NCBI RefSeq assembly: GCF_019443125.1
Contig: NZ_JAHYXK010000004.1
Span: 124,001-188,000 of the forward strand
Reading direction: 5' to 3'
From: Pontibacter aydingkolensis
GTDB taxonomy: Bacteria > Bacteroidota > Bacteroidia > Cytophagales > Hymenobacteraceae
DNA: 64,000 nt
Below, piece after piece: positions 1 through 9,800 of this stretch (positions are counted from its first letter, which is position 1; every line of letters starts with the position of its first letter). The translations under genes were made by a program, and so were the position numbers. The notes under the pieces were generated by a model. It was not told the origin of the DNA. It did no database searches and saw only the letters and a program-made list of their open reading frames with translations.

Positions 1-1
1 T

Positions 2-2398
2 ACAGCAGCACAAACAATCTGCGAAGGCGACGTACCGGCAGCCTTTACAGGTACTGCCCCGGCTGGTGGCAACAACACCTATACCTACTTATGGCAAAGC
101 AGCACCGATGGCAGCATCTTTACAGCAGCCGCAGGCGTGAACAATGCTCAAAACTATATTAATCCTGCCGCTCTTACACAAACTACCTGGTACAGAAGAG
201 TTGTCTCTTCAGGCCCATGCCAGCAGGATGTGAGTGCAGCGGTTAAAGTAACGGTACAGCCGGCTATTACAGGAAACACACTTACATCTGGTGATCAGAC
301 AATTTGCGCGGGTGCTATTCCGTCAAGTATAACGGGTACTGTTCCAAAAGGCGGAAATAATACCTACACATACAACTGGGAGGTCAGCTCAGACGGCATT
401 AGCTTTACCGATGCCCCGGGAACGCGCACTAATGCAGCATATCAGCCGCAGGCACTTAACCAGAACACCTGGTTCCGCAGAAAAGTAGAATCGGGAAACT
501 GCGAGAGTTATTCTGATGCCATCAAGATAACTGTAAACGCTACAATTGCAGCCAACGAAATTTCCGAAAGCCAGACAATTTGTACAGATACGGCCCCACA
601 GCCACTGCAGGGTTCGCAGCCAACCGGAGGCACAGGAAGCTATACTTACCGTTGGGAGTACTCTACTACTGGTGCCAACGCAACAGACTTCAAAGCAGTG
701 GCATCAAACGGTACAAGTATAAACTATGCCCCAGCTGAGCTTTCCACTACTACCTGGTTCAGACGTGCGGTTACCTCTGGCGCCTGCTCTATGGTATCGA
801 ATGTGGTAAAAGTGGAAGTAAATCCGCTTATCAGCAAGAATATTGTAACGCTTTCGCAGAGCATTTACTCCGGTCAGGTTCCGGCACCACTTACTGGCTC
901 TGCACCAGCTGGAGGTAACAGCACTTATACTTACCTGTGGCAGTACAGCGAAAATGGCACCGACTTTATGCCTGCAGCTGCTCCGAACACTGGCAAGAAC
1001 TACGCGCCGGGTGCCTTGACAAAAGATACCTGGTACAGAAGAATAGTATACTCTGGCGGTTGTGAGCATGTATCTGATCCGGTTAAGATAACGGTTACAC
1101 CTGCCGTTGGCAACAACAACATACAGGCAGACCAGGTAATTTGCTTTGGTAACAAACCGGCTACGCTAACAGGCACAACGCCAGCCGGCGGCGAGGGAGA
1201 CTATACGTTTATCTGGCAGCAAAGCACTACCGGCCCGGATGCCGGCTGGACTACGGCTACAGGCACAAGCAATACGCAGAACTATAACCCGCCGGCGCTG
1301 AGCCAGCATACCTGGTACCGTCGCGTTGTTATCTCAGGCCCTAACACAAGTACAAGTGCAGCGGTGATGGTTACGGTGAAGCCGGCCATGAGCAACAACA
1401 AGATCAGCACCAGCCAGACCATATGCTTTAACACAGCGCCATCTACCATAACAGGCACTTTGCCTACTGGTGGCAGCGGCACTTATACTTACCTGTGGGA
1501 GATCAGCACGGAAGGCCCGGATAAAGGCTATACTACAGCACCTGGTGCCAACAACAGGCAGGATTACAGCAGTAATTCCCTTACAAAAACAGTGTGGCTC
1601 CGCCGCGTAGTTACGTCCGAGTCGTGTGATAGACTGGTGAGTGAGGCAGTGAAAATAACCGTTACGCCTTTGCCGAAGGCACCAACAGCTAAAGGAACAG
1701 TTATATGTGCAGGTTCCAGGGCAACACTTACAGCTACAGGAGAAGGTGGCAGCCTGGAGTGGTTCGCCAGCGCAGCAGGCGGTAACCCCATTGCAACAGG
1801 CAGCAGCTATACTACGCCGATACTGCAGCACAACACAAGCTATTATGTGCAGGAGGTGTCGCAATCGTGCGCCAGTGAGCGCAGAGAAGTTAAGGTAACC
1901 GTACAGGAACCAAGTGCCAGCGCAGGCATGGACCTTACTGTAGTAAAAGGCAGAAGCGTGGAGCTGCAGGCAACCGGAGGAGTGAAGTATACCTGGTCGC
2001 CGGCAGAGACCCTAAGCAACCCGAATTTAGCTAACCCAACTGCGTCACCGGAAACAACTACCACTTATACTGTTACAGTAGAGACAGAAGGTGGCTGTGT
2101 ATTCACGGATCAGGTTGTTGTAACCGTGCTGCCGCATGTTTTTGTGCCAAATACCTTTACTCCGAACCGTGACGGTGTGAACGATATGTGGGAGATTCTG
2201 AACATTGAGAAGTATCCTAACTGCAAAGTACAGGTGTTTAACCAGTGGGGCAACCAGGTGTTTGTGTCTGATGGGTACAAGCAGCCATGGGATGGCCTTC
2301 ATCAAGGTAAAGAATTGCCGATAGCCACTTACTATTACATCATTCAATTAGACAGAACAGAAAAGCCAATATCCGGCAGCGTAACCATTGTTAAGTAA
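2..2398 (+). CDS. Repeat-rich secreted adhesin with type B T9SS sorting domain (5' partial)
   Basis: Cell-surface or extracellular protein exported by the type IX secretion system. The frame is open from base 2, so the N-terminus lies outside the window; the first ATG at 137 is internal because the same repeat is readable before it. About six Ig-like units of roughly 90 residues follow one another, each with a QTIC-type start, a TGT-P-GG motif, a YTYxW core, a TWYRR/TWFRR motif and a closing KVTV-like strand. Two different Ig/PKD-like domains follow, the second containing TYTVTV. The last ~85 residues form a CHU_C gliding-motility-type domain (VFVPNTFTPNRDGVNDMW, YYYIIQL), the type B sorting signal. 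The stop is 9 bases before a PorP/SprF gene, the usual partner of such cargo. Adhesion is inferred; no catalytic domain is seen. The heptamer AAGTATA, common elsewhere in the window, is absent here. Confidence 0.9.
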   Translation, partial: TAAQTICEGDVPAAFTGTAPAGGNNTYTYLWQSSTDGSIFTAAAGVNNAQNYINPAALTQTTWYRRVVSSGPCQQDVSAAVKVTVQPAITGNTLTSGDQTICAGAIPSSITGTVPKGGNNTYTYNWEVSSDGISFTDAPGTRTNAAYQPQALNQNTWFRRKVESGNCESYSDAIKITVNATIAANEISESQTICTDTAPQPLQGSQPTGGTGSYTYRWEYSTTGANATDFKAVASNGTSINYAPAELSTTTWFRRAVTSGACSMVSNVVKVEVNPLISKNIVTLSQSIYSGQVPAPLTGSAPAGGNSTYTYLWQYSENGTDFMPAAAPNTGKNYAPGALTKDTWYRRIVYSGGCEHVSDPVKITVTPAVGNNNIQADQVICFGNKPATLTGTTPAGGEGDYTFIWQQSTTGPDAGWTTATGTSNTQNYNPPALSQHTWYRRVVISGPNTSTSAAVMVTVKPAMSNNKISTSQTICFNTAPSTITGTLPTGGSGTYTYLWEISTEGPDKGYTTAPGANNRQDYSSNSLTKTVWLRRVVTSESCDRLVSEAVKITVTPLPKAPTAKGTVICAGSRATLTATGEGGSLEWFASAAGGNPIATGSSYTTPILQHNTSYYVQEVSQSCASERREVKVTVQEPSASAGMDLTVVKGRSVELQATGGVKYTWSPAETLSNPNLANPTASPETTTTYTVTVETEGGCVFTDQVVVTVLPHVFVPNTFTPNRDGVNDMWEILNIEKYPNCKVQVFNQWGNQVFVSDGYKQPWDGLHQGKELPIATYYYIIQLDRTEKPISGSVTIVK

Positions 2399-2407
2399 AG
2401 CAACTCT

Positions 2408-3433
2408 ATGAACAAACTTTTAGCCTTAGGTTTTGTGTGTCTTATGTTTGCTGGCCAGGCCCTGGCACAGCAAAAACCACAGTACTCACAGTATACGTTA
2501 AACAACTACCTGCTTAACCCTGCTATATCCGGCATCGAGAACTATGCTGACCTGAAGCTGGGCACAAGGCACCAATGGTCTGGCCTGGAGGGAGCTCCGG
2601 AATCATACTATGCCACGCTGCATATGCCCATTAACATGGATGCACGGTCATCTTACAGCAGCAGAAGCAGGGGCGGCCAGGTAGCCAAAGAATCAACCAC
2701 GAAAAAAAGCAATGGATATCGCAGGCCTAGGTCTCACCACGGCATTGGCACTATGGCTATGTCTACCAGAACAGGCCCTTTAAAGCGTGGCAGCCTTAGT
2801 TTCAGCTATGCGTATCATCAGCCCCTCACCCGCGACCTGCGCGTGTCGGCTGGTGTGGCACCGGGCATGATACAGTATAGCCTGGACCCGGGTTATGTTA
2901 GAATTGTGAACCCAAATGATCCGGCCGTAATGGACGGACGTATAAATGAGGTAAAGTTTGACCTGAACATGGGCCTGTGGCTTTACTCACATAACTTTTA
3001 CATTGGTGTGGCAGGGGCCCAGCTGGTGCCAAGCAAAAGAGAAAATGTAATTACAACTGGTTCGCCGGAGTATAATAATGGTCAGCTACAGAAGCACTAC
3101 TTTACTACTGCCGGTTATCGCCTGGATTTCACGCCATTTATTTCGGTTATACCTTCTGTTATGGTAAAGATGGCTCAGCCAAGCCCTGTTTCTGTTGATG
3201 CTTCGGTGAAGGTGATGTACAGCAATCGCCTGTGGGCAGGAGCATCTTACCGCCACAAGGAGTCTGTGGCCGCTATGGCAGGGATTAATATCAGCCCTTT
3301 GCTTGATCTGGCCTATTCTTACGATGCCGGCACTTCGCCGTTGGCGGGAACAAACGCAGGCAGCCATGAGGTGGTACTTGGGTTTAAACTACGCAATTCA
3401 CGCAAGATACTTTGCCCGGAATGGGCCTGGTAA
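2408..3433 (+). CDS. PorP/SprF family T9SS outer-membrane protein
   Basis: Outer-membrane beta-barrel of the PorP/SprF family, which accompanies type B T9SS cargo and is needed for its export or surface attachment. The signal peptide ends at ALAQ. Next comes the family start (QYSQYTLNNYLLNPAISG), in which the invariant NPA motif is visible. The body alternates short beta-strands and turns. There is a Ser/Arg/Lys-rich stretch at about residues 78-105 that I read as a long loop. Length (341 aa) is normal for the family. It starts 9 bases after the adhesin stop, so the two are almost certainly one operon, and a terminator follows. Confidence 0.9.
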   Translation: MNKLLALGFVCLMFAGQALAQQKPQYSQYTLNNYLLNPAISGIENYADLKLGTRHQWSGLEGAPESYYATLHMPINMDARSSYSSRSRGGQVAKESTTKKSNGYRRPRSHHGIGTMAMSTRTGPLKRGSLSFSYAYHQPLTRDLRVSAGVAPGMIQYSLDPGYVRIVNPNDPAVMDGRINEVKFDLNMGLWLYSHNFYIGVAGAQLVPSKRENVITTGSPEYNNGQLQKHYFTTAGYRLDFTPFISVIPSVMVKMAQPSPVSVDASVKVMYSNRLWAGASYRHKESVAAMAGINISPLLDLAYSYDAGTSPLAGTNAGSHEVVLGFKLRNSRKILCPEWAW

Positions 3434-3474
3434 GTGCACTCTACAACCTATTCGTTCTACATTTAATTTTAATT

Positions 3475-3504
3475 GGAGGCGGCTTAAAAGGCTGCCTCTT
3501 TTTA
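3475..3504 (+). terminator. Rho-independent terminator after the PorP/SprF gene
   Basis: The 8-bp stem GAGGCGGC/GCTGCCTC (3476-3483 with 3491-3498, one G-T pair) closes a 7-base loop and is followed by a T-run on the + strand. Confidence 0.7.
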
Positions 3505-3555
3505 TGTAAACTTTTTGGTTAAATAGAAGTATAGCTATGTTTAAACTATACGATA

Positions 3556-3942
3556 ATGTTGAAGAAGATACTTGCCATACTTTTAGGCTTAGCCTTTCTA
3601 TCATTTGTGGCTGTACAGTACAATGATCCGGACCCATTGGTCTGGATGCTCATTTACGGATTTGCTGCCATTATCTGCTTTTTAGCTGCTTTTAACAGAG
3701 CACCTCATACTTTACTTTGGATAACTGCCATACTTTTTATAACCGGAGGTATTTACATGTGGCCCGAAAAGTATGAAGGCCTGAGCGTAGGCGGCGGAGA
3801 CATCAGGAATATTGAAGAAGCCAGGGAATCGCTTGGCTTGTTTTTGATTGCACTGGTATACATGAGTTTTATACTTTTAGATAAGTATACAGCACGTAAC
3901 AGAAATGCAGCAGAACAGGCGCAAAAACGAAAGTGGGCTTAG
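3556..3942 (+). CDS. TMEM220-like small integral membrane protein
   Basis: Protein of 128 aa with four predicted membrane helices (about residues 3-20, 27-45, 52-68 and 92-112). It carries the NDPD motif after the first helix and a WPEKYEG segment, both typical of the transmembrane-220 family. The biochemical function of the family is not known to me. It is monocistronic, convergent with the HMA gene, and shares a weak hairpin with it. Confidence 0.75.
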   Translation: MLKKILAILLGLAFLSFVAVQYNDPDPLVWMLIYGFAAIICFLAAFNRAPHTLLWITAILFITGGIYMWPEKYEGLSVGGGDIRNIEEARESLGLFLIALVYMSFILLDKYTARNRNAAEQAQKRKWA

Positions 3943-3964
3943 CCAATTCGACCAAACCCACTTT
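3930..3964. terminator. Weak convergent hairpin between TMEM220-like and HMA genes
   Basis: AAAGTGGG at 3930-3937 pairs with CCCACTTT at 3957-3964 across a 19-base loop. It overlaps the TMEM220-like stop codon. The flanking A/T runs suit termination from either side, but the long loop makes it weak. Confidence 0.4.
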
Positions 3965-3986
3965 GCATTTATTACTCACAAAAAAA

Positions 3987-4199
3987 TCACTGCACTGGCT
4001 CCGCTTTAAAACCGGCTTTTTCAACTGCAGTTTTAATCTCCTGCTCGTTCAGCGTATCCGATTTTACTTCCAGAATCTTATCGGGGTTATTTGTGTCTAC
4101 ATTCCACTCTTCTACCCCTTCCAGTTTGTTTAGGTGAGGTGTTACAGCCTTAATGCAGCTGCCGCAGTTTATGGTTGTTTTAAACTTATGAGTTTTCAT
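3987..4199 (-). CDS. Small HMA-domain metal-binding protein (CopZ-like)
   Basis: A 70-residue single-domain protein with the heavy-metal-associated fold. The CxxC metal site is in NCGSCIKAV near residues 12-20, followed by the beta-alpha-beta pattern ending in AVEKAGFKAEPV. Proteins of this type carry Cu(I) in the cytoplasm or regulate copper handling. It lies downstream of the copper ATPase gene on the same strand with a 168-base gap, so it may be co-transcribed or have its own promoter. No copper-responsive repressor gene is next to it. Confidence 0.85.
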   Translation of the reverse strand: MKTHKFKTTINCGSCIKAVTPHLNKLEGVEEWNVDTNNPDKILEVKSDTLNEQEIKTAVEKAGFKAEPVQ

Positions 4200-4367
4200 C
4201 TTTTTATCTATTTTAATTTAACATAATTTACAAACTATTTACCTAGGCAAAGAAAAGTGTGACAAAGGACAAAAGACTTAAAGAAATATAGAGTTTCCTG
4301 ATCTGTTAGCATTAACTCTTATATCTTTTGTCACACAGCCTTTTGTCAGATCTTCCTTTGCTTATAA

Positions 4368-6605
4368 CTAATCAAGCTTTCTAGCCTTTAAACGCAAACT
4401 ATTGCTTACTACAGAAACAGAGCTTAACGCCATGGCAGCACCTGCCAGCATTGGGCTTAGCAAAAATCCTGTAAAAGGGTATAATACGCCTGCCGCAATC
4501 GGGATACAAATCACATTGTAGAAAAATGCCCAGAACAGGTTCTGACGGATCGTTTTAACAGTAGCTTTGGACAAACGAATAGCATTTGCTATTTGCTTCA
4601 GGTCTGATCGCATCAACGTAATACCTGCCACATCCATAGCCACGTCGGTTCCATGGCCCATGGCTATACTTACGTCGGCAAGGGCAAGAGCCTGCGCATC
4701 GTTAATGCCGTCTCCTACCATGGCCACTGTTTTGCCTTGCTCCTGCAGCTCCTTAATAAAGTCCCCTTTATCGCTTGGTAAAAGCTCTGCCTTATAATTT
4801 GTGATACCTACCTGCTTAGAAACAGCCGCCGCTGTTTGTCTGTTGTCGCCGGTGAGCATATACATCTCTATACCTGCATCCTGCATGGCTTTTATGCCCT
4901 CAGCTGCCGTAGGCTTAATTGGGTCGCTTACCGCGAATACAGCCAATGCATGTGTAGCATCAGCAAAGTAAATAACTGTTTTCGCCTCCTCCTGTAACTG
5001 CTCAGCTGCTAGCTTTAAATGCTCCGGAAGTGCAACGCCATGCTCGAGTAACAACTTCTCGTTGCCTGCATAGTAGCGCGACTCGTTATAATCGGCCTCA
5101 ATACCCTGCCCTGTCAGGCTGCTAAAATAGCCAAGCTTTAACGTTTTAAAGCCCTGCTCTTTATAGTAAGTATAAATGGCCTGCGCAATAGGATGCTCCG
5201 ATTGTGCCTCCATTGAAAAGAAGATCTGCTCTGCCTGCGCTTTCTCTACATGGCTATCTCCCCAGATAACATCGGTTACAGTTGGTTTACCAAGTGTAAT
5301 GGTGCCTGTTTTATCAAGTATAACTGCATTAACGTGCTGGGCACGCTCCAGGCTCTCAGCGTCTTTTATAAGTATGCCCTGCTCGGCACCACGTCCCACA
5401 CCTACCATAATAGCCGTTGGCGTGGCAAGGCCAAGCGCACAAGGGCAGGCAATAACTAATACAGAGATCGTTGAAAGCAATGCCTCTGTAAGATAGGCTT
5501 CGCCTCCCAGTATAAGCCATGTTAGAAAGGTAAGTATGGCAATACCCAGCACGACAGGCACAAAGATACCGGCGATCTTATCCACTAGTTTCTGCACCGG
5601 AGCTTTACTGCCTTGTGCCTCCTGCACCAGTTTTATAATGTGGGCCAGCATAGTTTGGCCTCCGGTTTTCTGCGCCGTAAGCTGCAGGCTCCCTTTCTGG
5701 TTAATCGTACCGGCATACACCATATCACCGGCTTTTTTCTGAACTGGCAAAGGCTCCCCGCTTAGCATACTTTCGTCTACGTAGGTTGATCCTGCCACTA
5801 CTTCGCCATCAACAGGCACTCTGTCACCGGGCAGGAGCAGCACGGTATCGCCAATGCGCACCTCCTCTATCTTTATTTCCAGTTCGGTTTCGCCGCGCAG
5901 TATTCTTACTGTTTTGGGTTGCATGCCCATCAGTTTTTTAATAGCGCTGGTGCTTCGGTTTTTAGCGTTCTCTTCCAGGTACTTACCTAAAAGTATAAAA
6001 GCTATAATTACTGCTACTGCCTCAAAGTATACATGTGGCATCAACCCTCTACTCAGGAAAAACTCCGGGTAAACAGTGTTAAACGCACTGAACACAAAGG
6101 CTATACCTGTGCTTAGGGCCACTAGCGTATCCATGTTAGCCCGCAGGTGCTTTGCCTGTGCCCACGCCCCAACAAAGAACCGCTGGCCTGCCCATAACAC
6201 AACCGGGATAGTAAGTATAAACATGGCCCAGTTTCCCCAGGTAAACGTATCATGGAAAAACATGCCAAGTATAAACACAGGCGCGGAAAGTACAATAGCT
6301 CCTATGGTCTTATGTTTCAAATCAGCCATAGCCTCTGCCTGCCGCTCTTCCAATTCGCTCTGGGTGGTTTCTTCTACCAGCAACTCAAAACCAATTTCCT
6401 GTACTGTATCTTTAAGTTTTGCCGGTGAGGTAACATCAGGTGCATAGGCAACCTGAACAGTCTTTGACGCAAAATTCACGTTGGCGTCTGCTACCCCTTC
6501 ACTTGCCTTCAACATACTTTCGATACTGCTTGCACAGGAGGCGCAGGTCATCCCCTCAACTGGAAAACTGGCCTTGGTTAGTTTTTTATCTTTTACATCT
6601 GCCAT
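4368..6605 (-). CDS. copA: Copper-translocating P1B-type ATPase (CopA-like)
   Basis: Inner-membrane ATPase that pumps Cu(I) out of the cytoplasm. Domains in order: one N-terminal HMA domain with MTCASCAS (about residues 19-26), a membrane region of four helices, the actuator with SGEP, a second membrane block carrying the CPC metal site (IACPCALGLATP), the phosphorylation loop DKTGTIT, the SEHPIAQA nucleotide-binding signature, the hinge GDGINDAQAL, and two final helices. The length of 745 aa is normal for a one-HMA enzyme. CPC with HMA identifies the Cu(I)/Ag(I) subclass. It stands upstream of the small HMA protein. A TACTTTTG -7 element lies just upstream on the same strand. Confidence 0.93.
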   Translation of the reverse strand: MADVKDKKLTKASFPVEGMTCASCASSIESMLKASEGVADANVNFASKTVQVAYAPDVTSPAKLKDTVQEIGFELLVEETTQSELEERQAEAMADLKHKTIGAIVLSAPVFILGMFFHDTFTWGNWAMFILTIPVVLWAGQRFFVGAWAQAKHLRANMDTLVALSTGIAFVFSAFNTVYPEFFLSRGLMPHVYFEAVAVIIAFILLGKYLEENAKNRSTSAIKKLMGMQPKTVRILRGETELEIKIEEVRIGDTVLLLPGDRVPVDGEVVAGSTYVDESMLSGEPLPVQKKAGDMVYAGTINQKGSLQLTAQKTGGQTMLAHIIKLVQEAQGSKAPVQKLVDKIAGIFVPVVLGIAILTFLTWLILGGEAYLTEALLSTISVLVIACPCALGLATPTAIMVGVGRGAEQGILIKDAESLERAQHVNAVILDKTGTITLGKPTVTDVIWGDSHVEKAQAEQIFFSMEAQSEHPIAQAIYTYYKEQGFKTLKLGYFSSLTGQGIEADYNESRYYAGNEKLLLEHGVALPEHLKLAAEQLQEEAKTVIYFADATHALAVFAVSDPIKPTAAEGIKAMQDAGIEMYMLTGDNRQTAAAVSKQVGITNYKAELLPSDKGDFIKELQEQGKTVAMVGDGINDAQALALADVSIAMGHGTDVAMDVAGITLMRSDLKQIANAIRLSKATVKTIRQNLFWAFFYNVICIPIAAGVLYPFTGFLLSPMLAGAAMALSSVSVVSNSLRLKARKLD

Positions 6606-6629
6606 TTAAGTTTATTTTAAGTAACAGTA

Positions 6630-6637
6630 CAAAAGTA
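6630..6637 (-). promoter_or_regulatory. Candidate -7 element TACTTTTG for copA
   Basis: Matches the Bacteroidota -7 consensus TAnnTTTG on the minus strand and sits 25 bases before the copA start codon, leaving a short leader. No good -33 TTTG was found. Confidence 0.4.
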
Positions 6638-6881
6638 CTTCAGCGTCCTGCTCATCTTATTACATAATTACGGCTATCAGTTACATATTCTTTAAAAGTG
6701 CCCTTTATGACTGCGTTTACTACACTTATAGCATTTTATTTATAAAGTGATATAATACATTTTAGTTGGCTCGGAACTAAATTTGAAAATCTTTTATTAT
6801 GTTCAAGCATGTATAGTCAATAATGAGTAAAATATACTACTTTTAAAAGCTATAGCTGCCAATCAACTTTAGCCAAACGTA

Positions 6882-9800
6882 ATGCAAAGTTCTCCAGGGA
6901 ATAAGCACTTTATTTTCTCAAGCCACCGTGATCAGGCTGTCAAACTAATTGGTATCATATTCACGGTACTGGCCGTCTTACTGGTAGGTGTTGGTTATAT
7001 TTCGTTTGTAGGAGCCCGTGAAATTGAGGAAAACTACAGCCTGCACCTTTCCAAAACTATTCAGAAGCTAGAGTTAATCAACGAAATACACCTTAACAAC
7101 GATAAGGTTAATCACCTCATTGAGCGCATTACAGATACATCAACACTAGATGTAAAGGAAACAGTTAGCAAACTAAAGGAAGCACATGATACCAATACCC
7201 ATTTAATACGGAAACTGGAGATAATCACAACACGTGCAGAGAACAAGCGTATCCTGCGCCGGCTAATTGCCTACCGTAAAGCTTATTACCACCACACAGA
7301 CAGTATATCCGAACTGGCCCTTCGCGGAAGAGTAAATGGTGCTGCTTTGTATAAAAGAATGTACTTAACTCCTGTAAATCACCTTCACCAGCAATACCTG
7401 ACCAAACTCAGCAATAACTTCCAGAAATCAATTGATAACCGGGATACCCAGTCGGCGCGGCTTTTAAGTGGTTTTGTGAAACACCAGGAAATTTTGCTGC
7501 TACTGGTTCTGCTTGCTTCCGGATGTGCTATTTTTTTGACACAGTATCTGTTTAAGAGGCTAAGGCGCGAAAACCTTGACTTAAGCAACGAGATAAATAA
7601 ACGGCAGGAACTCCAGAACGAACTTTACAAAAGCCAGCACATCTACAAAACCCTGTTCGACAGCAACCCCATCCCTATGTGGATCTATGACCTTAAAACG
7701 CTCCGGATCCTGAAATCAAATACAGCTGCGTCAAAAGAGTATGGCTATACTTCCGAAGAATTTCTGAAGAAAAAAATATCCGATCTCAAGTTAGAAAATG
7801 ATCTTGAACATTATCTCAGCCACATTATACCTAACACAAGACAGCACAGTGTTTTTCAGAATGTAAAGCATAAACGTAAAAACGGAAGCGAGTTTCGCGT
7901 AGAGGTGCACTCACACGCTTTACCAGAAGAAGAAGGAACATGCCCGAGGTTAGTTGTAGCTGTTAATGTGGAAGTGCAGTTCAATGCCATCGAGAAAATT
8001 GAGCGCAACGAAAAGCAGCTTCGCGAGATAAGTTCCAGCATTCCGGGTGCAGTGTACCAGTTTCATATGGCGGAGGATAAAACGTTTCGGTTTCCCTTTG
8101 TAAGTGCTGGTATAAAGCAGCTCTACGGTGTTTCTCCGGAAGAAATATACGATAACCCCTCTATACTTTATGAAAAGGTACATCCAGAGGATGTAGAAAA
8201 AATCCAGCAGACGGTTTCAGAATCATTTGAGAGACTTACCCCTTGGGTACTGGAGTTTAGAGTGTGGCAGGCAGAACAAAAGCGCTACCTTTGGATTCGT
8301 GCCCATAGCTTACCTACCAAGCGCGAAGATGGCAGCGTACAGTGGAACGGAACATTTATTGACATCACCCGCCAGAAAGAGGCGCAACAGGAACTTGCCA
8401 GAAACGAAGCAAACCTGAAAGCATTGTTGGATAGCTCTAAAAAGGCTGTTTTTCTGCTAGATGCCGAGTTAAAGGTGCTTTCTTTTAATAAAATTGCTGT
8501 CGACTATGTGCGGCAGATCAGGCGCACAGATTTAACTGAAGGTTCTAAAATCAGTAATTATATTAACCAGTCATTGCTTCCGGATTTAAAGGAAGACCAT
8601 GCACTAGCTATGCAGGGGAAGGAAATAGTTTTCGAAACAGGATCGGTTGACAACTGGATTGAGGTAGCTTATAAGCCTGCTATAACAAAAGACAAGCAGG
8701 TACTGGGTGTTGCTTTAACCATTAACAATATTACGGAGCAGCGCAATATTATAGAGACCATCCGCAAAAGCGAAGCCCAGTTAGCAAAGGCACAAGCCCT
8801 TACAAAGCTGGGAAGCTGGGAATATGACTTCAACAAGCAATTGCTCACCGCATCCGGGTCTTTTTCCGAAATATTCGGATTGCCTGCCAGCAACACTCCG
8901 CTTCCTTACAGCACTTTTGAGTCTCTGTATCATCCTGATGATGTAGAACTTGTCTCCCAGCATTTACAAAAGACTATTGACTCTAAAGCAGTTATGGCCT
9001 TTGACCACAGAATTGTGTTGCCAGGCGGCAAGATAAAGTATTTGCATACTATCGGAGAAATAATCTACGACTTGTATGGTAAAGCATCCAAGATATTAGG
9101 TGCGACTCAGGATATTTCAGAATTAAAGTATAAGGAACAGGAGGCACGGGAAGCACAGGAAAAGCTGCAGGCTACCCTGGAGAATATACCAGAAGTTATA
9201 TTCTCTGCAGATGCCGACCTAAACATGCTTTATATTAGCCCGCAGGTACAAAAAATAACTGGGTATAAGGAGGCAGAAGTTAAAGGACTAGCTGCGAACT
9301 GGCTTAAGTTAGTACACCCTGACGACCTTGACCAGTTTTTAGCTTCTGTTACTGCATCTTTAAGCTCCGGCATTAAGTTCCAGTATGAATTACGAATGAT
9401 CACCAAAGACGGGGAAAGCAAGTGGATAGAGCTGCGATACTCTCCTGTAACAGACAGCAACGGCAGCGTTATCAGGATAGATGGTTCGGCAGCTGACATA
9501 ACAGATAAAAAACAGGAAGAGGCGCGACGTACTGTATTAACAGAACAGTTGCAAAAACAGAATCATCATTTGCAACAGTTCGCCTATATAGTCTCACACA
9601 ACCTGCGGGCCCCTATCGCTAATATACTGGGGCTTACCTCCATATATGACCGAAGAAGGCCTGAGGCCATGCTGAATAACCGCGTTATAGATAACCTTGT
9701 TAAATCAGCGCAGCTGCTGGACAGTACTATACGTGACCTGAATGATATTCTGACTATCAGGAGCCAGATTAACGAAGGCATGGAGGTAATAGATTTTAAA

